A stretch of DNA of 64,000 nucleotides from Acheta domesticus (GCA_031308135.1 JAHLJT010008756.1:106594415-106658414); one strand, 5' to 3'. Positions 1 through 10,778 are shown, counted from the first letter of the stretch. Translations and numbers: made by a program. The notes: a model not told the origin generated them from the letters alone.

Positions 1-171
1 GGCAGCCGTGACGCCGCCCGGCCGCGACACCCTGCTATCGGGCGGCGCATCGGCGACCGCGCCCCGCTGCGGAACGGACGCGCCGCGCCGCGCCGCGGCG
101 GCGGCTGCCGTGCCAGGCTGACGACGCTTGCCCGCTCACCGGGAAGAATTGGCGGAAAGAGGAAGTTGGAG
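1..171 (+). CDS. Possible exon (partial, enters from the left edge) in a CpG island
   Basis: The first 135 bases are extremely GC-rich and CpG-rich. Frame 1 is open from the window edge through codon 57, and it runs straight into a near-perfect splice donor (GGAG, then GTAAGT at 172-177). The other two forward frames are closed by stops. The encoded peptide is Arg/Ala/Gly-rich with no domain I recognise and no Met, so this could equally be 5' UTR of a CpG-island promoter. The donor is phase 0 in the open frame. The next plausible acceptor on this strand, also phase 0, is before 5359. I see the open frame and the donor; the exon call is inference. Confidence 0.27.
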
Positions 172-177
172 GTAAGT

Positions 178-1574
178 CCCGGAAAGTTTTCGTAAACGGA
201 ACAGAGAGGCACATCTGCATATTTTTTCTGGAAAATGAAGATATCAAAACATTTCTTTTGTTTGTTAGTCGCTAGAACCTTTCGGTTTTTTTCATCCGGC
301 CGGACCTGTCTGTCTTCAACATTCTGTCTGTCTTCAACACGACAACGAGACCTGTCGCTCTTCCACATTTTCGCATGTACCTTTGGCCGGAATGGGACCC
401 TCCTTCTCGGCTCCCAGAGGCGACCCTTGTTCCCATTTCAGCTGGAGTTTACAAGTTGGGTGTAGGTGTCGAAGTCTCCCGAAAGACCATCTCAGCCATA
501 ACCATCCGCTTATGAGAAAGGGAATCTAATCAAGGATTGAAAGTAAGAGATGCGAACATCTCTGCTGGAGATAGGATCCGGAGACGGGATTTGAACCCAC
601 TACCCTACGAACAGAAATAATGGGCTTTTAGATTTCGAACTCCCCAGGGCGGCCATTCAAAAAATTGCTGGTAGATTCATAAAATTAAAAGATGTAGGTT
701 GGCACAGTTACACACATACATTTTGTGAGATACAAATTTTGTAATAGAAACGTATTAGAACAAAACCATTATTAACTGATTCACTTAGAAAGAAATTAGA
801 AATATCAGGTATAAACAATAATCTTTTCACATTTCAAGGAATTATATTTCCTAGAAAGGTTTTTCAAGGAAACTCCATACAGCGTGAGGGAAAATTACTC
901 TGAGTACATTTGGCAACACTGTACGGAGTTCTCGTGAACTCGCGCTAGGGGCCAGTATGAATGGTGCGCAGGAATGACACTGAAGGAGACAAGTCGTGCG
1001 CGGGCAGCGGTGGGAGGGGAGGGGGCGTAGGAGAAGAATGGAGCGCCCAAAAGGCAGTAGATGAGCTTTAAATCAATTCTTAGATATCTTATAAAAGACA
1101 AAGTTGATTTTAATGGTCTGTAGATTTGAGTCCAAATAGAGCGAACAAAACGGGCAGTTCAAACGGGTAGTAGAATCAGATATAAGGTGGTTTCAACAAT
1201 TGCGACGGTGGCGGGGAAAAATAAAAAAAATTTGGGTAATGTTTTAATTCTTATTAAATTTAAACTGAAAATGTAATTTCACAACTCAATTGACTGATTC
1301 GCAACAATATGCTTTCTTTTTACATTTTCCTCTTTTGCTTTTCAAGCTAAAGATATCAAATAGAGAGAAAAGGCTTTCTAGAGATGGAAGTGAGAGTTTT
1401 TGCGAAACCATTTTGACTACCACCGAAGGCAAGAACAAGAAAACTGCTGTAGCCCATATATATTTTTTTCGATATTCGGAGTTTCTCTCTCAATTCCTTA
1501 AATATTCCTTAACTAGTGTCCACGGCCAATAGGTATTTCTTGCACCAGCAGCAATGAGGAAAACAACTACTATT
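178..1574. other. AT-rich non-coding stretch
   Basis: No coding signal is visible. The stretch holds a tRNA-like B-box on the minus strand (587-600) and a small GC-rich patch near 985-1030. If 1-171 is an exon this would be the start of its intron. Confidence 0.5.
585..660 (-). repeat. tRNA-like SINE fragment (B-box only)
   Basis: On the minus strand 587-600 reads TGGGTTCAAATCCC, a good match to the RNA polymerase III B-box core GGTTCRANNCC with symmetric TpsiC-type stem bases. I could not find a convincing A-box or a full cloverleaf, so it looks like a decayed tRNA-derived SINE rather than a tRNA gene. Confidence 0.25.
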
Positions 1575-1823
1575 CTGCGATTTTTCTGACTTTCCCCCTC
1601 AAGGCCACTCAAGCCCCATTTCGCGATGGAATATCACACGGCCATTTCGCGTCTTTCTCGATCTTGCCGGTAGAAGTCGCATGATCGCAAGCACTGCTTG
1701 ATACGGTCGCGATCATGCGAAATCTAGCGGAACGACTGAGAAAAAATGCGAAATACCGTGACATATTCCATCGCGAAGATGGTATTTGAGTGGCCTTGAG
1801 GGGCAAAGTTAGAAAAATCGCAG
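1575..1823. mobile_element. Fold-back (MITE-like) palindromic element
   Basis: The two halves are inverted copies of each other. The left arm begins CTGCGATTTTTCT at 1575; the reverse complement of the right end (1823) begins the same way. Both arms then share the run CCCCTCAAGGCCACTCAA followed by CGCGATGGAATAT. The symmetry continues to the centre, where TCGCATGATCGC (1677-1688) pairs exactly with GCGATCATGCGA (1708-1719). The 249-bp unit could fold into one long hairpin with about 20 unpaired bases at the tip. It has no coding capacity. Flanks on both sides are TAT-like, but no clear target duplication is seen. Confidence 0.75.
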
Positions 1824-2701
1824 TATATTTTCTATTCACATGTGTGCATTCCGCTCTAGACCGCAGTAGAGTACAGACCTCGCCGAGGTCAGCTCCGCTG
1901 TTACGAAAAGATCGCTGGGGCTACAAGTACAGCGCTGTGTTTCTGCGTGTCTACATTAAGTATCAACTATTGTTTATTGCTACCAGGGAATATTACACAA
2001 TGCAAATGTCAACAATTTATTTGCCTAAAACATTCTAGGTGGCGCGAGACTTTGTCCACGTTACCCAACCAGTGCTCTGTGATACCAACCAAGACCTCAC
2101 AGATGGACGTGCAGCATTCATCGCTCTCTGAGGCGATCTCAGGGCGCTAAACGCCATCAACGGAGACCCTCAACAGTGGCTCCCAGGATCACCCGACCAA
2201 CATCTCACCTTCCAGGAACAGTCACCTTCGGCCCATCACCAGGTACTAAATATAAACCAACATCAATGGCAAGGATAACAAGTTTTCGCCTCCGTTGCAA
2301 GTAAGGTCTCTCCTCAAATGCATTACCAGGCTGCACAGCAAAACAAGTAGTATCCTTATACTGCCACTAACATACATTTCCTTAAAAGAAAGCGTGTCGA
2401 ACTAGTGAGCTCCGAACACAGAATATCATGCCTTTAGTGAGCCCCAGAACAGACTTAAAAGTGCTGTAATTAGGGGGAGAAGGTGCATACCTCCTCCTCA
2501 GATGAAGTCTAGAATGTCCTCGTGAAGCAAGATATCGCTCCGAGTAAAGTCGTCCGCCTCTACAAATCAAACAGATTCCCAATGGCACCCTGCGCCTTAG
2601 AAGTACACAACAATAAGGACTTAGAAAACTGTTCAAAATAGAAACTCTGCTACACTGTGTTATAAGAGTAGACCTTAGAAGAAAAATCACTCAAAAGAGC
2701 A

Positions 2702-3005
2702 ATGCATAAATTTCCACGACCTTGGTCACACCAGAAACTACTGAACAAATCACCTAGATGCGTTAAGTGCGCCAAGTGCGCTCTCTACAACGTATACCCT
2801 CCCCCAGAGGCTGAGCTTACAAATGCGAACTGGAAAGGAAGTCACAGAGCAGCTGATAAAAATTGTATCTTCTTCCAGGAAAAGCAACAAGACTTCTTCA
2901 AGAGTCGCCCACCAACATCTGCAAGAGGCCATCCCGTCCATTCTCCACAACCAGCCAACACGCACATACACAATACACGCCCCCCTCGCAGCGACACTAC
3001 CCCAT
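2702..3005 (+). pseudogene. Jockey ORF1 (gag-like, zinc-knuckle) remnant
   Basis: The forward frame from 2702 encodes a stretch with CVKCAKCAL and then, about 20 residues on, ANWKGSHRAADKNC. Jockey-type ORF1 proteins carry CCHC knuckles of the form CxxCxxxH followed by a C-terminal ANYKGC-like motif, and this reads as a damaged version of that. ORF1 normally binds the element RNA in the ribonucleoprotein particle. The upstream part (2040-2700) contains other Gln/Pro-rich fragments that may belong to the same ORF but cannot be aligned by eye. Not functional. Confidence 0.5.
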
Positions 3006-3221
3006 TAACTATCTCCTCCTTCAACTAAATACATTTTTTTCCTCTCTCCCAACTCTCCTCCAGCCCTCTTGGGCAACCCTCAGCCAAATACCCAAAATCA
3101 ATTTGTCGCGAACATTTTCAACTAGATAATCTCCTCCATGATTGTCCTAATCCAAAATATAATTATGTCCACCCTCACTCCCTTTCTGAGCAATGGCTCC
3201 TATTAATTACCAGAAATTCTA

Positions 3222-3560
3222 CTTGCTTGGAAAGCCAACGGCATTATCAAAAGGAACTCTACCTCGCCCATCTGCTTGGTGAATACTTTCTTGACATAGC
3301 CATAATAACAGAAACTCATTTAAATTTTCCATCTCTTGCTTTTTTATGTACCGATCAGACAGACCTTTCAACATAATCTCAGGCAATGTCGCCATCCTCT
3401 TAAAAATCCATTAACCACTACCCCCATTTATCATCCCAGGCCTCCCAGCAATTGCCCTCCCCCAACGTTCGCGCCCTCCACATAACCATAATGGCCATAT
3501 ATAACCCGCCCAATATCCCGATTAACTCCATCCATTTAAAGCTGTTATTCACAACTTTCA
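3222..3560 (+). pseudogene. LINE endonuclease (EEP-type) domain, frameshifted
   Basis: Three pieces in different frames match the apurinic-like endonuclease of Jockey elements. These are WKANGIIK followed by LDIAIITETHL (the conserved ExTHL catalytic block, about 3222-3325), YRSDRP with VAILLK (about 3346-3402), and ITIMAIYNPPN (about 3480-3515). This domain nicks the target DNA for target-primed reverse transcription. The GDFNAHH-like block that should follow is missing; sequence jumps to RT-like fragments after about 3560, suggesting a deletion. Confidence 0.8.
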
Positions 3561-3663
3561 TCTCAACTACAGCCATACGTGATTGGAACTCCAAAAATCT
3601 GTCCTTAGGACAGCAAGCTAATTCGCTCCAGGCTAAAGTATTTTGCGAATCAAACAAAAATTA

Positions 3664-4054
3664 TCTCACCTGCCCAATTTGGCTTCCATCCGACTGATAG
3701 AATCCCCAGCCAGAGGATTTGAAAAAAAAAGGAAATACATTATTGTCACTTTCCTCGACTACTCTCAAGCTTTTGACAGGGTATGGCACGAAGGTCTTCT
3801 ATATCATTACGACTCATTGGAACCCCCAACTACATATTCAGTGTCATCAAAAACTTCCTCCACAAGAAGTCCTTTGCCGTAAAAGTAAACAACTCACTAT
3901 CCCAAACATTTAAGATTCTTTCAGGAGACCCTCAAGCTCTCCACTATCCTCAACGCTCTTCAATATATATTCACTCATGATATCCTCCTTACCGAAATAG
4001 TCCTCTACGTTGAGGACAGTTTTATTTACGTCCAGTCATTCTCATAATGACGTA
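3664..4054 (+). pseudogene. LINE reverse transcriptase domain, multiply frameshifted
   Basis: Fragments follow the RT motif order: QFGFHP (3673 region), IVTFLDYSQAFDRVWHEGLL (3739-3800; the FLDxxxAFDxVWH block with the first catalytic Asp), a palm/finger segment with FSVIKNFL, an SGDPQ remnant of the GVPQGS box (about 3923), LFNIY (about 3960) and LYVEDSFIY (about 4000). The last corresponds to the YADD active site, where A-D has become V-E. At least three frame changes occur between motifs. The domain cannot be active. Confidence 0.85.
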
Positions 4055-4121
4055 TGGTTTTCCCTTCAAGAAGCTCTAAACAACTTCTCCACTTGATCAT
4101 CGAACTGGTAAACTAGCCTAA

Positions 4122-4590
4122 ACCCTGTTAAATGCATTGCCAAAACCTTCACTCCAAAACGCATCCCACCTGCGTCCCCTTCTTCCTATTTTCTACTCTC
4201 CTCAACTGGGCAGAGCATATCACATCTATTCCCTACCTTAGAATCTACTGGACACCTGTCTAACCTGAAAATCCCACATCCGTTCGCGGCCTAAATGTAG
4301 CCTAACAACGCCAACTCTGTTTTTTTATTAACAGAGTCATCCCTTAATCTAAGGACCAACTTTCACCTGTACAAATCGCTAGTCCTCCCTGAAATCACGT
4401 ACGCAGTCTCGATATGGGAGGTTCAACCCCCACAACAATAAAACACATGTCAAACCCTGCAAAATAAAGTTCTCCACACTACTTTAGATGCCACATGTTA
4501 CATTTCAAATGCACAAATTCACACAGACCTGAAATTCCCTCCAGTCATCCAGCACATCGCCCGCCTCTCCAGTAAGATTCTTCAACAACC
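4122..4590 (+). pseudogene. Jockey ORF2 region downstream of RT
   Basis: Recognisable Jockey ORF2 C-terminal phrases remain: LNPVKCIAKTFTPKRIPP (about 4119-4172), then NFHLYKSLVLPEITYAVSIW (about 4360-4420), the counterpart of the family's common LYKxxVxPxLTYAxxxW block, and LKFPPVIQHIARL (about 4528-4570). In-frame stops separate them. The AATAAA at 4917 lies about 330 bases further on. Confidence 0.75.
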
Positions 4591-4925
4591 TTCATAACCT
4601 CCCTTTCCAACCGACATTATCACTAGGAAAACCCGCTAACCCTCATCTAAACCGCAACCGTCTAGATTCTCCAAAAATAAATTCCGACCCCCGTAACTCC
4701 TATTCTATCTCCACATCTTAAGCCCCTTTAATTCCATACATTTCACAAGTTACCAACTAAAACTCCTAAGTGTTTCACCGTGCTTTCCAATTGAGGAGAC
4801 CAGTGAGGACATCCTCTCTCTTGTTTTTGGAATGTATTTCGTGTGGACACCTGTACCTGCATATTATTCAAACAGTTCTGTAAAGTTGGTTTGTATGCTG
4901 TATCAGAAAAATATTTAATAAAAAA

Positions 4926-5358
4926 CGTGTTGTGTTATATAACACCAACTTTTAAATGTTCTCGGTATGTAAAGAACCGTTGTACTGGGTATCCTGGGTA
5001 CTGGGTGTAGTGTTCTATTAGATTATTTATATGTTGTTCCTGAGCTGTAGCCGTGCTACTTTTCGCAAACCCATTTTGTGTGGTTCTGCAACAGCATTCT
5101 TGCTAATTACTGATTGTTACACTTGTTTCTGCTAATTACTGATTTTAATTACACGCGATTCTTGGAGAAATGACATTTCCGAACACTGTAAACATGCTTC
5201 CTTTATCTGTATAATGAAAGAACTGTACCTAATTCAATAATTATGCATCCTTCTTTACATGCCAGAAACCATAATTTTTTATGACCCAGATTGAAAAAGT
5301 GTTAAAATTAAACAATACCTGATTTGAGATACCTAAAGCGTAGCTTTTTCAAACACAG
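4926..5358. other. AT-rich stretch, nothing recognised
   Basis: No coding or repeat signal is seen. A pyrimidine-containing tract and CACAG (to 5358) at its right end could act as a splice acceptor for the next segment. Confidence 0.5.
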
Positions 5359-5463
5359 AATTTCGAGGTGGTCATCTCGCACGGAATCAAATGCGGGCGC
5401 CAGATCGTGTACCTGTTCCCGTCGGTGCATTTCCCGCAGCTGGAGGCGGGCGCCGCTCCGTAA
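5359..5463 (+). CDS. Possible terminal coding exon, unknown protein
   Basis: The segment opens right after an acceptor-like TTTTTCAAACACAG. It runs for 34 codons to TAA at 5461-5463. Nearly every codon ends in G or C (for example GTG GTC ATC TCG CAC ... CAG ATC GTG TAC CTG TTC CCG), although the surrounding DNA is AT-rich; that is a coding-like bias but also what a CpG island gives. The peptide contains FEVVISHGIKCGRQIVYLFP, alternating hydrophobic and polar, with one Cys. I do not recognise it. Against it: the minus strand of the same DNA carries an uninterrupted 116-codon ATG frame (5349-5699), so strand is uncertain. Confidence 0.3.
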   Translation, partial: NFEVVISHGIKCGRQIVYLFPSVHFPQLEAGAAP

Positions 5464-5660
5464 TTAAAGGCTGACCGAAGACCACAGGCCGCGGTGTTGT
5501 TTGAACCCTCGGGTCCCACGCCCGCTGATACTGCTGCCAGAGCGTTGCTGTCTCCGCCGCTGCCGCCAGCGGCACTTCCCTCTGACACGGCTCCCTCCAC
5601 CGCCGCGCCACTGCCCTCATCAGAGCACTCGCCCCTCCCGCCGCTCCTCGCCGCTTTCAG
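5380..5660. promoter_or_regulatory. CpG island
   Basis: A GC-rich, CpG-dense block stands out sharply from its AT-rich flanks. It contains a homeodomain-type core, CCGTAATTAAAGG, near 5458. It may be a promoter or the body of an exon; nothing in the sequence decides this. Confidence 0.45.
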
Positions 5661-5663
5661 GCC

Positions 5664-5949
5664 GAACACGAAGACGCAAGTATACGCGTCACCTTCCAAA
5701 AGGGGAATTTGTTTATTGCTTAAGAATGTGCTTTGGGGGAAAACGCATCTAATTATTTATATTGTCAACTTGTACGCCACGCATTACATTCAAATCAATG
5801 CGTAGTCTATCCTGCTGAGTACTGTACCAAATTGTGGAAAACGACTCTTTTTTGATGCGATGTAGCTACTTTTGTAAATTATGACAGATTTTAAACGTTT
5901 ATCAGCCAAAGCAATATTGATTCGACTCTTTGACTACAGGCCAATCTGA
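5664..5949. other. AT-rich stretch, nothing recognised
   Basis: Composition returns to AT-rich after the CpG island and no feature is seen. Confidence 0.4.
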
Positions 5950-7615
5950 TGCAAAGACATAATTTTCTATATGTAGTATGTATTTTAGGCAATGAGTGAT
6001 ACTTTAATCGATACTATATGAGATTTCTTGGTATCAATATTATACAATTTAGCACTTTAGATAAATTGATATCGATTCCCCATTTCAAAACAATAATTTT
6101 CGTTTGTTTTACCTAAAATCTTGTATCTTCTTTAAATAAATAGAAAGCAGTATTCTTACAATAAACTAGACAAACGAAGAGTTAAAATCGCATTTAAAAT
6201 ATTAACACGATTGCGTGAATCTATTTTCTACATAAAATATGTACTTTTGGTAAAGACACCATGATATATAATGACTAGACCTTGGATTTGAAGAGAAATA
6301 TATATTTGGTTCCTTTAGAATGTTGTGGAAAATAATTGCAGATGTTTACGAATCATGAGAAAATAGATCTGCTGGAAGCGTCTAATAATGTCTAAAATGT
6401 CCTAAAAGGGCGGTTGATGCCTATTTTAATATTTGTTGCCTAAAACTGCTTGCTTTTTCCTCCTGCTTGATTTTTAAGAACGATCATATTTTAAAAGCTA
6501 AATTTTGAAATTCGTTTTACGGAAACGCAAATACTTCTCCAAAATGCAAATATTATGTGATCAAATACGCAATCGACAACGCTCCGAAATCTCTCACCCA
6601 AAATGCTGAAATTAAGGAGTCTTGCAAGTCAACATAATAAGAATATTTCACTTGTTTCCTATCAGATCTTCTGAGATAATTGCACCCATTCCTAGTCCAG
6701 TTGCGCTGTTGACAAGGCTTATTGCCGCAATTCCTCGTCTTCGAAGACTAGGCGAGGAATGGCACAGGTCTGGCAAAAGACGACATTCGGACATGCGAAG
6801 ATTACAAAATACGGTCCAATGGTTAAATGGGTCATGTGGTACAAGTTTTTTTTTGGGGGGGGGTGAGTGAAGAAGTTCCAGGAGAAGTGAGCATACGAAA
6901 TTTGAATAATTTGTTTGCTCCTAGGTCAGTGAAAAGCTCATCTTCAGCCTTCAAAATAATTTTAATAGATAAGATAGCTTTATTGTAGAAAGTATTGGTA
7001 ATATACTATACTGCCAATTACGAAAGTGAATAAATGTGCTTGTAGTTTCTCTCATAAATATAAAAATACTTTTTTCTGCATAATAAAAATTGCCTAATTT
7101 AATCCTTTCGGGATCAGTCCTAGATGCCAGAAATATAACTTTTCATGTGTATTTTTTTGCCTGACTTAATCATTTTGTAACCTAATTTAAGTGCCTAAAA
7201 CGTCGATTTTCATACCCATTAGTGCCTAATTTCGTAATTTTATTGCCTATTTTAGTTGCTAAATTAAACTTTTTTGTGCCTAATATTCCGAGGTCTAATG
7301 ATAAGAATAGTTAGAATTTAGTAAAGCTATATTGTTTGCGCTTTTTTGCTGTAATGCACAAAAATGCCTTCAAGCTGTTCTTATGCGTTATTCTCTAATC
7401 CTAATAGAAGATCACTCTCAATTAGTTTCGAAAATTCTGTCACAAAATCTCGTACAACTACATTTGATTCTTCCCTTGATTTAGTAAACACTTCCACATT
7501 TTGTCCCCTAATTTTTGAAGAGTTTAATATTCCACAAACAGTCTGATTTCTATTCACTTCTACTTCTGCAATTGCTCCATTAATCGTTTTGAAAGCGAAT
7601 CTATATAAGCCTTAC
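5950..7615 (-). mobile_element. Probable DNA transposon relic with repeated TAGGCA motifs
   Basis: TGCCTA-type motifs recur in one orientation at 7091, 7192, 7223, 7243 and 7276 (with a TGCCTG variant at 7159). Several are about 32 bases apart. Two more lie at 6418 and 6436, and the inverse form TTAGGCA occurs near 5985. Short motifs repeated near the ends are the usual transposase-binding arrangement of hAT-like elements. A minus-strand open segment (7381-7611) sits beside the cluster with the motifs downstream of it, as a transposase end would. Boundaries and superfamily are inference. Confidence 0.4.
7381..7611 (-). pseudogene. Transposase-like fragment without start codon (tentative)
   Basis: The minus strand is open for 76 codons between two TAA stops and contains no Met. 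The peptide is not low complexity and includes GAIAEVEVNRNQTVCGIL and then VVVRDFVTEFSKLIESDLLL. After the stop the same frame stays open for about 18 more codons (EQLEGIFVHYSKKAQTI). A segment of the type FxxxFxxxLxxSxxxLxxLEN followed by LxxFxxxY is seen in N-terminal parts of many hAT transposases, which fits the neighbouring motif repeats. The match is by eye and weak; a diverged host exon is the alternative. Confidence 0.3.
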
Positions 7616-9355
7616 AAGGTGACTGTTTTGTATGTTTATGTGAATAAGGTTATGTGAAAGGTATATTAGTTAGGTTTTAGTAAGAATAATTTGTTAGTTA
7701 CATTCATTTGAAAATCGGTATTTCGCACCAAACGTAAATGTGGGAAGTTGAACGTAAGAACGTTATTCTTTCTTCAGCATTATTCGCAATTTTGCTTTCT
7801 TAGTATTCATTTCAAATTTAATAATTTAATTCAAATTTAACCAAGACAATACTGTTTGTAGGATTTTGCAAATTTATTTAAAAAAATACGGTAATACGGA
7901 CGAAAATTAAATGACAGCTGCCGCGCGATTCACTTCGTAGTTCACTTGTTTACTTAAATATGGCAATAATCAAAGTTGCCATCCTCGCGAAAGAAAATTA
8001 TGGCGTTTGTGGATTTTACCTCTGGATTCTGGGGTTTAATCAACGCCACCTACACAGATCTACTTAGATGGCGTTGGTATAATTTCCGATCTACTCACTA
8101 AGATCGCAGCGCCAAAACTCGCCAAATCACGTTTTTGAAAATTTCTTTGAATCTTATGGCCGAATCCGAAACAAATTATCAGTTCCCCATCAGGGAGACC
8201 GAGGCCTATCCGTGACTGAGGATCCGCACAAATACACACGCACGCAAATTCGCAATTACTCAAATATTGTATAGGGATGTAACAATATTACTTCGAACAT
8301 CAGGAATTGTTGTCGTCTGCCAATTAGGGAGCCCGCTTGGCGTTGATGCGTTTCCGGTTTCCGTGTTACAGTAACCTCTATGATGTCACATTAAAATCGA
8401 TAAATTAACATTAGCTAGGACACTGAAGAAAGGAAGGCTGGGAAAAATGAGGAGTAAGAGAAAAGAAAGAAGAACTGTTACGTCACTGTTAGCCAATGCT
8501 CTGGGTTCTGAATTCACTGTATGAATAAATTCTACACATAGTTGTATCTTGCTAATAAAGTCCCGGTGTAGAAAGGCTCTGAAGACTACTCAATTCTATA
8601 GTGTCGATTCAATACTGAGCATATTGAAAAATAATTATTGTTTCTTTAAGTATCATAAGTATCACAAATTCCTAATCTTATACACCAGTGTGGGGAATAC
8701 TGACAAGGGCATTTTCTGTCGTGACATGTCTTAACTAACCCTCACGAGTTTCGCAGAGCTTCGCTTCACCTGTGCAACCAAATTGCGTCAATCGTACGGC
8801 ACAACAGCAGTACAAATTGACGTATCGAACGTCCAAAGAACTCGAAAAATTGATGTGATCACGCCAAGGACTTGTGAACTAAGAAGTTATCAACAATACA
8901 ACAAATGTAGTTGCGGGTAATTAATCGAGCTAATTATGTAGCTCGACCACATTTTTTTCAGTGATAAAATGCTAAAAATATAAAAAATAATCATAATAAT
9001 TATATGTCCATGATTATGTATGTATTCACGAATTGATCACCATGGCTTTCGTGAACTTTATGCAGGACAAGTCAGGTTCCAGTAACTTTTCAATACAATG
9101 TCTGTAAATTGATGGAGTATACTAGATTCTCTATTTCAGAAAGAAGCTGCCCAATCCTTTTTTCAAAATTTACCTATCTTTATTCACCAGAAGTAACGTA
9201 TTTTACAAAATTAATAAAATGTGTGTTAACATTTTCTTGCCATGACTCTTCAACTTCATATTTCATTTACTCGTTTGAGTAACTGCCAGCTTGTTTCAGC
9301 AACTGAAATTTTGTTCGTATACGAACTACGAAACCAAGGCAGGTTCCGACAGCCT
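7616..9355. other. AT-rich stretch, no gene seen
   Basis: No convincing coding frame, hairpin or known repeat. A moderately GC-rich part (8050-8250) on the minus strand is open for 67 codons but shows no motif. Confidence 0.45.
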
Positions 9356-9359
9356 ATTC

Positions 9360-9565
9360 TCTTGTGAACGCTCAGTGGAGCGAGGGGAGACGGACGAGGC
9401 AGGCAGCCGCGGGCAGCGGCAGGGTCCAAATAATAGGGTAGGACTGCTCTCCCAGCGGCACGACTTTCTCGCCCTGCACCCGGCCCCCTCGGGCACCGGC
9501 CGGCCCTTCATTCGAGCGAGGCCCAAATCGCGGCCTCCCTTCGACGGGGGCGCGTCAGACTCACC
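9360..9565. promoter_or_regulatory. CpG island
   Basis: A compact GC-rich block (many CGG, GCGG and GGCC words) in AT-rich DNA. At its right edge the minus strand reads AAAAG then GTGAGT (donor-like, rc of 9561-9566). However, the sequence that would be the exon lies outside the island, so no exon is called. Confidence 0.45.
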
Positions 9566-9569
9566 TTTT

Positions 9570-10036
9570 CAAAGCATCACCATCACTTGACGTCTCGTTG
9601 TGACTGACGTTTTAATTACCACGCATCTTCTGGAAAATTAAATTCAGAAGACATGAAAATGATCGTTTTTAAGATGTTATCTTGGAGATCTTCTCGCACG
9701 AGTTTCTGATTAATAATTTATTTTTATTACATGGTGTTAAAAAGTGAAGACTGTTGGAGTATAGGTTATAGAAGACAAATTATGGAGTGAAAAAACCTAA
9801 GCATTTAAAATGAAACAATAAATATGATAACATCAGAGTTGAGATGAATGGGTCCTTAAAATATTCAGTAAAATTCAGTATAGTGCTCAAATATCAACAC
9901 AGTAATGACAAATATGGGAGATTATATTTGTAATGTAAAGAACACACCAATTTAAGTTTTTTATCTTTGAAGTAAAAAGGAAGTAAATTAATACTCCATA
10001 CAAACAGAATGATATATACAGCATCTATTAGAAAAA
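9570..10036. other. AT-rich stretch, nothing recognised
   Basis: No feature seen. Confidence 0.4.
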
Positions 10037-10778
10037 CTAGTTGTTCTAAAACATCACGTACTTTCTCGCCCATATTTTCACGCCATATTACGCGAAAATT
10101 ACTCAAATTTTCGAAAAATTGTACATGACAGTATTTCAAAATCTATTTTTAAAGAACAGATTTCATTAAGAGAAAACATTTCTATCTTTAATATTTTAAT
10201 TGTAGAAGACTACGAAAAATTATTGAAGTTTTCCAGTTTTCGAAAAATCAGGGTTTAACGAATATGAGATCTGCACTATTCTCTTAAACGTCATTCCCAC
10301 TATCCAATAACAAAATTTAATCAAAAACGATAGAGCCATTTTGCTTGAAAATTTGTAAAATGTCCCAGTGGATTCATGTAAAGTTTCCCCAAAAATTCAA
10401 AACATCTGTTTCAAATTCAAGGGAACACATCAGCCAGATCGATTGAGGAATATCAATTTTGGAGAAAATCGGCTGAACCGTTTCAGCCGCTAGCTTTGTT
10501 CACAGACGGATGGACAGACAGACGGACAGACAGACACACAGAAAGAGAGACGGATAGACGGACAGACGGACGTTTTCACATCATTCAATTTTTCGGTATC
10601 AAGGTCCTACAAAACATGGATTCTGGCTACAAGTGTTAAATGGATTTCCCCCCTAAATTTAGCAACTGGATTTATCCATTTTTTCGTTACTAGAATGAGA
10701 GTTTTTCTGCCAAAACTTCTCCGTATTTACGTGCAGCATTAAATGACTTTCTCTCTACTCCGTAGCGAGAAAGTAAAA
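10037..10778 (+). repeat. Dispersed family A, full copy
   Basis: This is the best-preserved copy for reading the family. It begins CTAGTTGTTCTAAAACATCA, followed by GTACTTTCTCGC (10058 region), and ends GCGAGAAAGTA (about 10766-10776), so the tips are short inverted repeats. The middle holds a GACA/GACGGACA microsatellite (about 10505-10575). This is followed by the family phrases TTTTTCGGTATCAAGG, AAAACATGGATTCTGGCTAC and, later, the GCAGCATTA block. It has no coding potential. Size and termini suggest a non-autonomous (MITE-like) DNA element. Confidence 0.75.

Larger units (their letters stand above)
2040..4925 (+). mobile_element. Decayed Jockey-type non-LTR (LINE) retrotransposon
   Basis: Successive fragments in different forward frames match the order of a Jockey-clade element: an ORF1 zinc-knuckle-like remnant (about 2750-2890), an AP-type endonuclease (about 3222-3560), reverse transcriptase (about 3664-4054) and the region after RT (about 4122-4590). 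The element ends near AATAAA at 4917 followed by a short A run, as expected for a 3' end. Numerous frameshifts and in-frame stops, a deletion between endonuclease and RT, and a damaged catalytic box show that it is long dead. The 5' boundary is uncertain. The order and motifs are seen directly; the clade is assigned from the family's known motifs. Confidence 0.87.

Noticed and set aside
3418..3657. Minus-strand 79-codon frame
   Set aside because: Antisense shadow of the Jockey endonuclease region.
10505..10575. CRISPR-like or direct-repeat array (GACA/GACGGACA)
   Set aside because: Simple microsatellite inside a dispersed repeat; units are 4-8 bases with no spacers.
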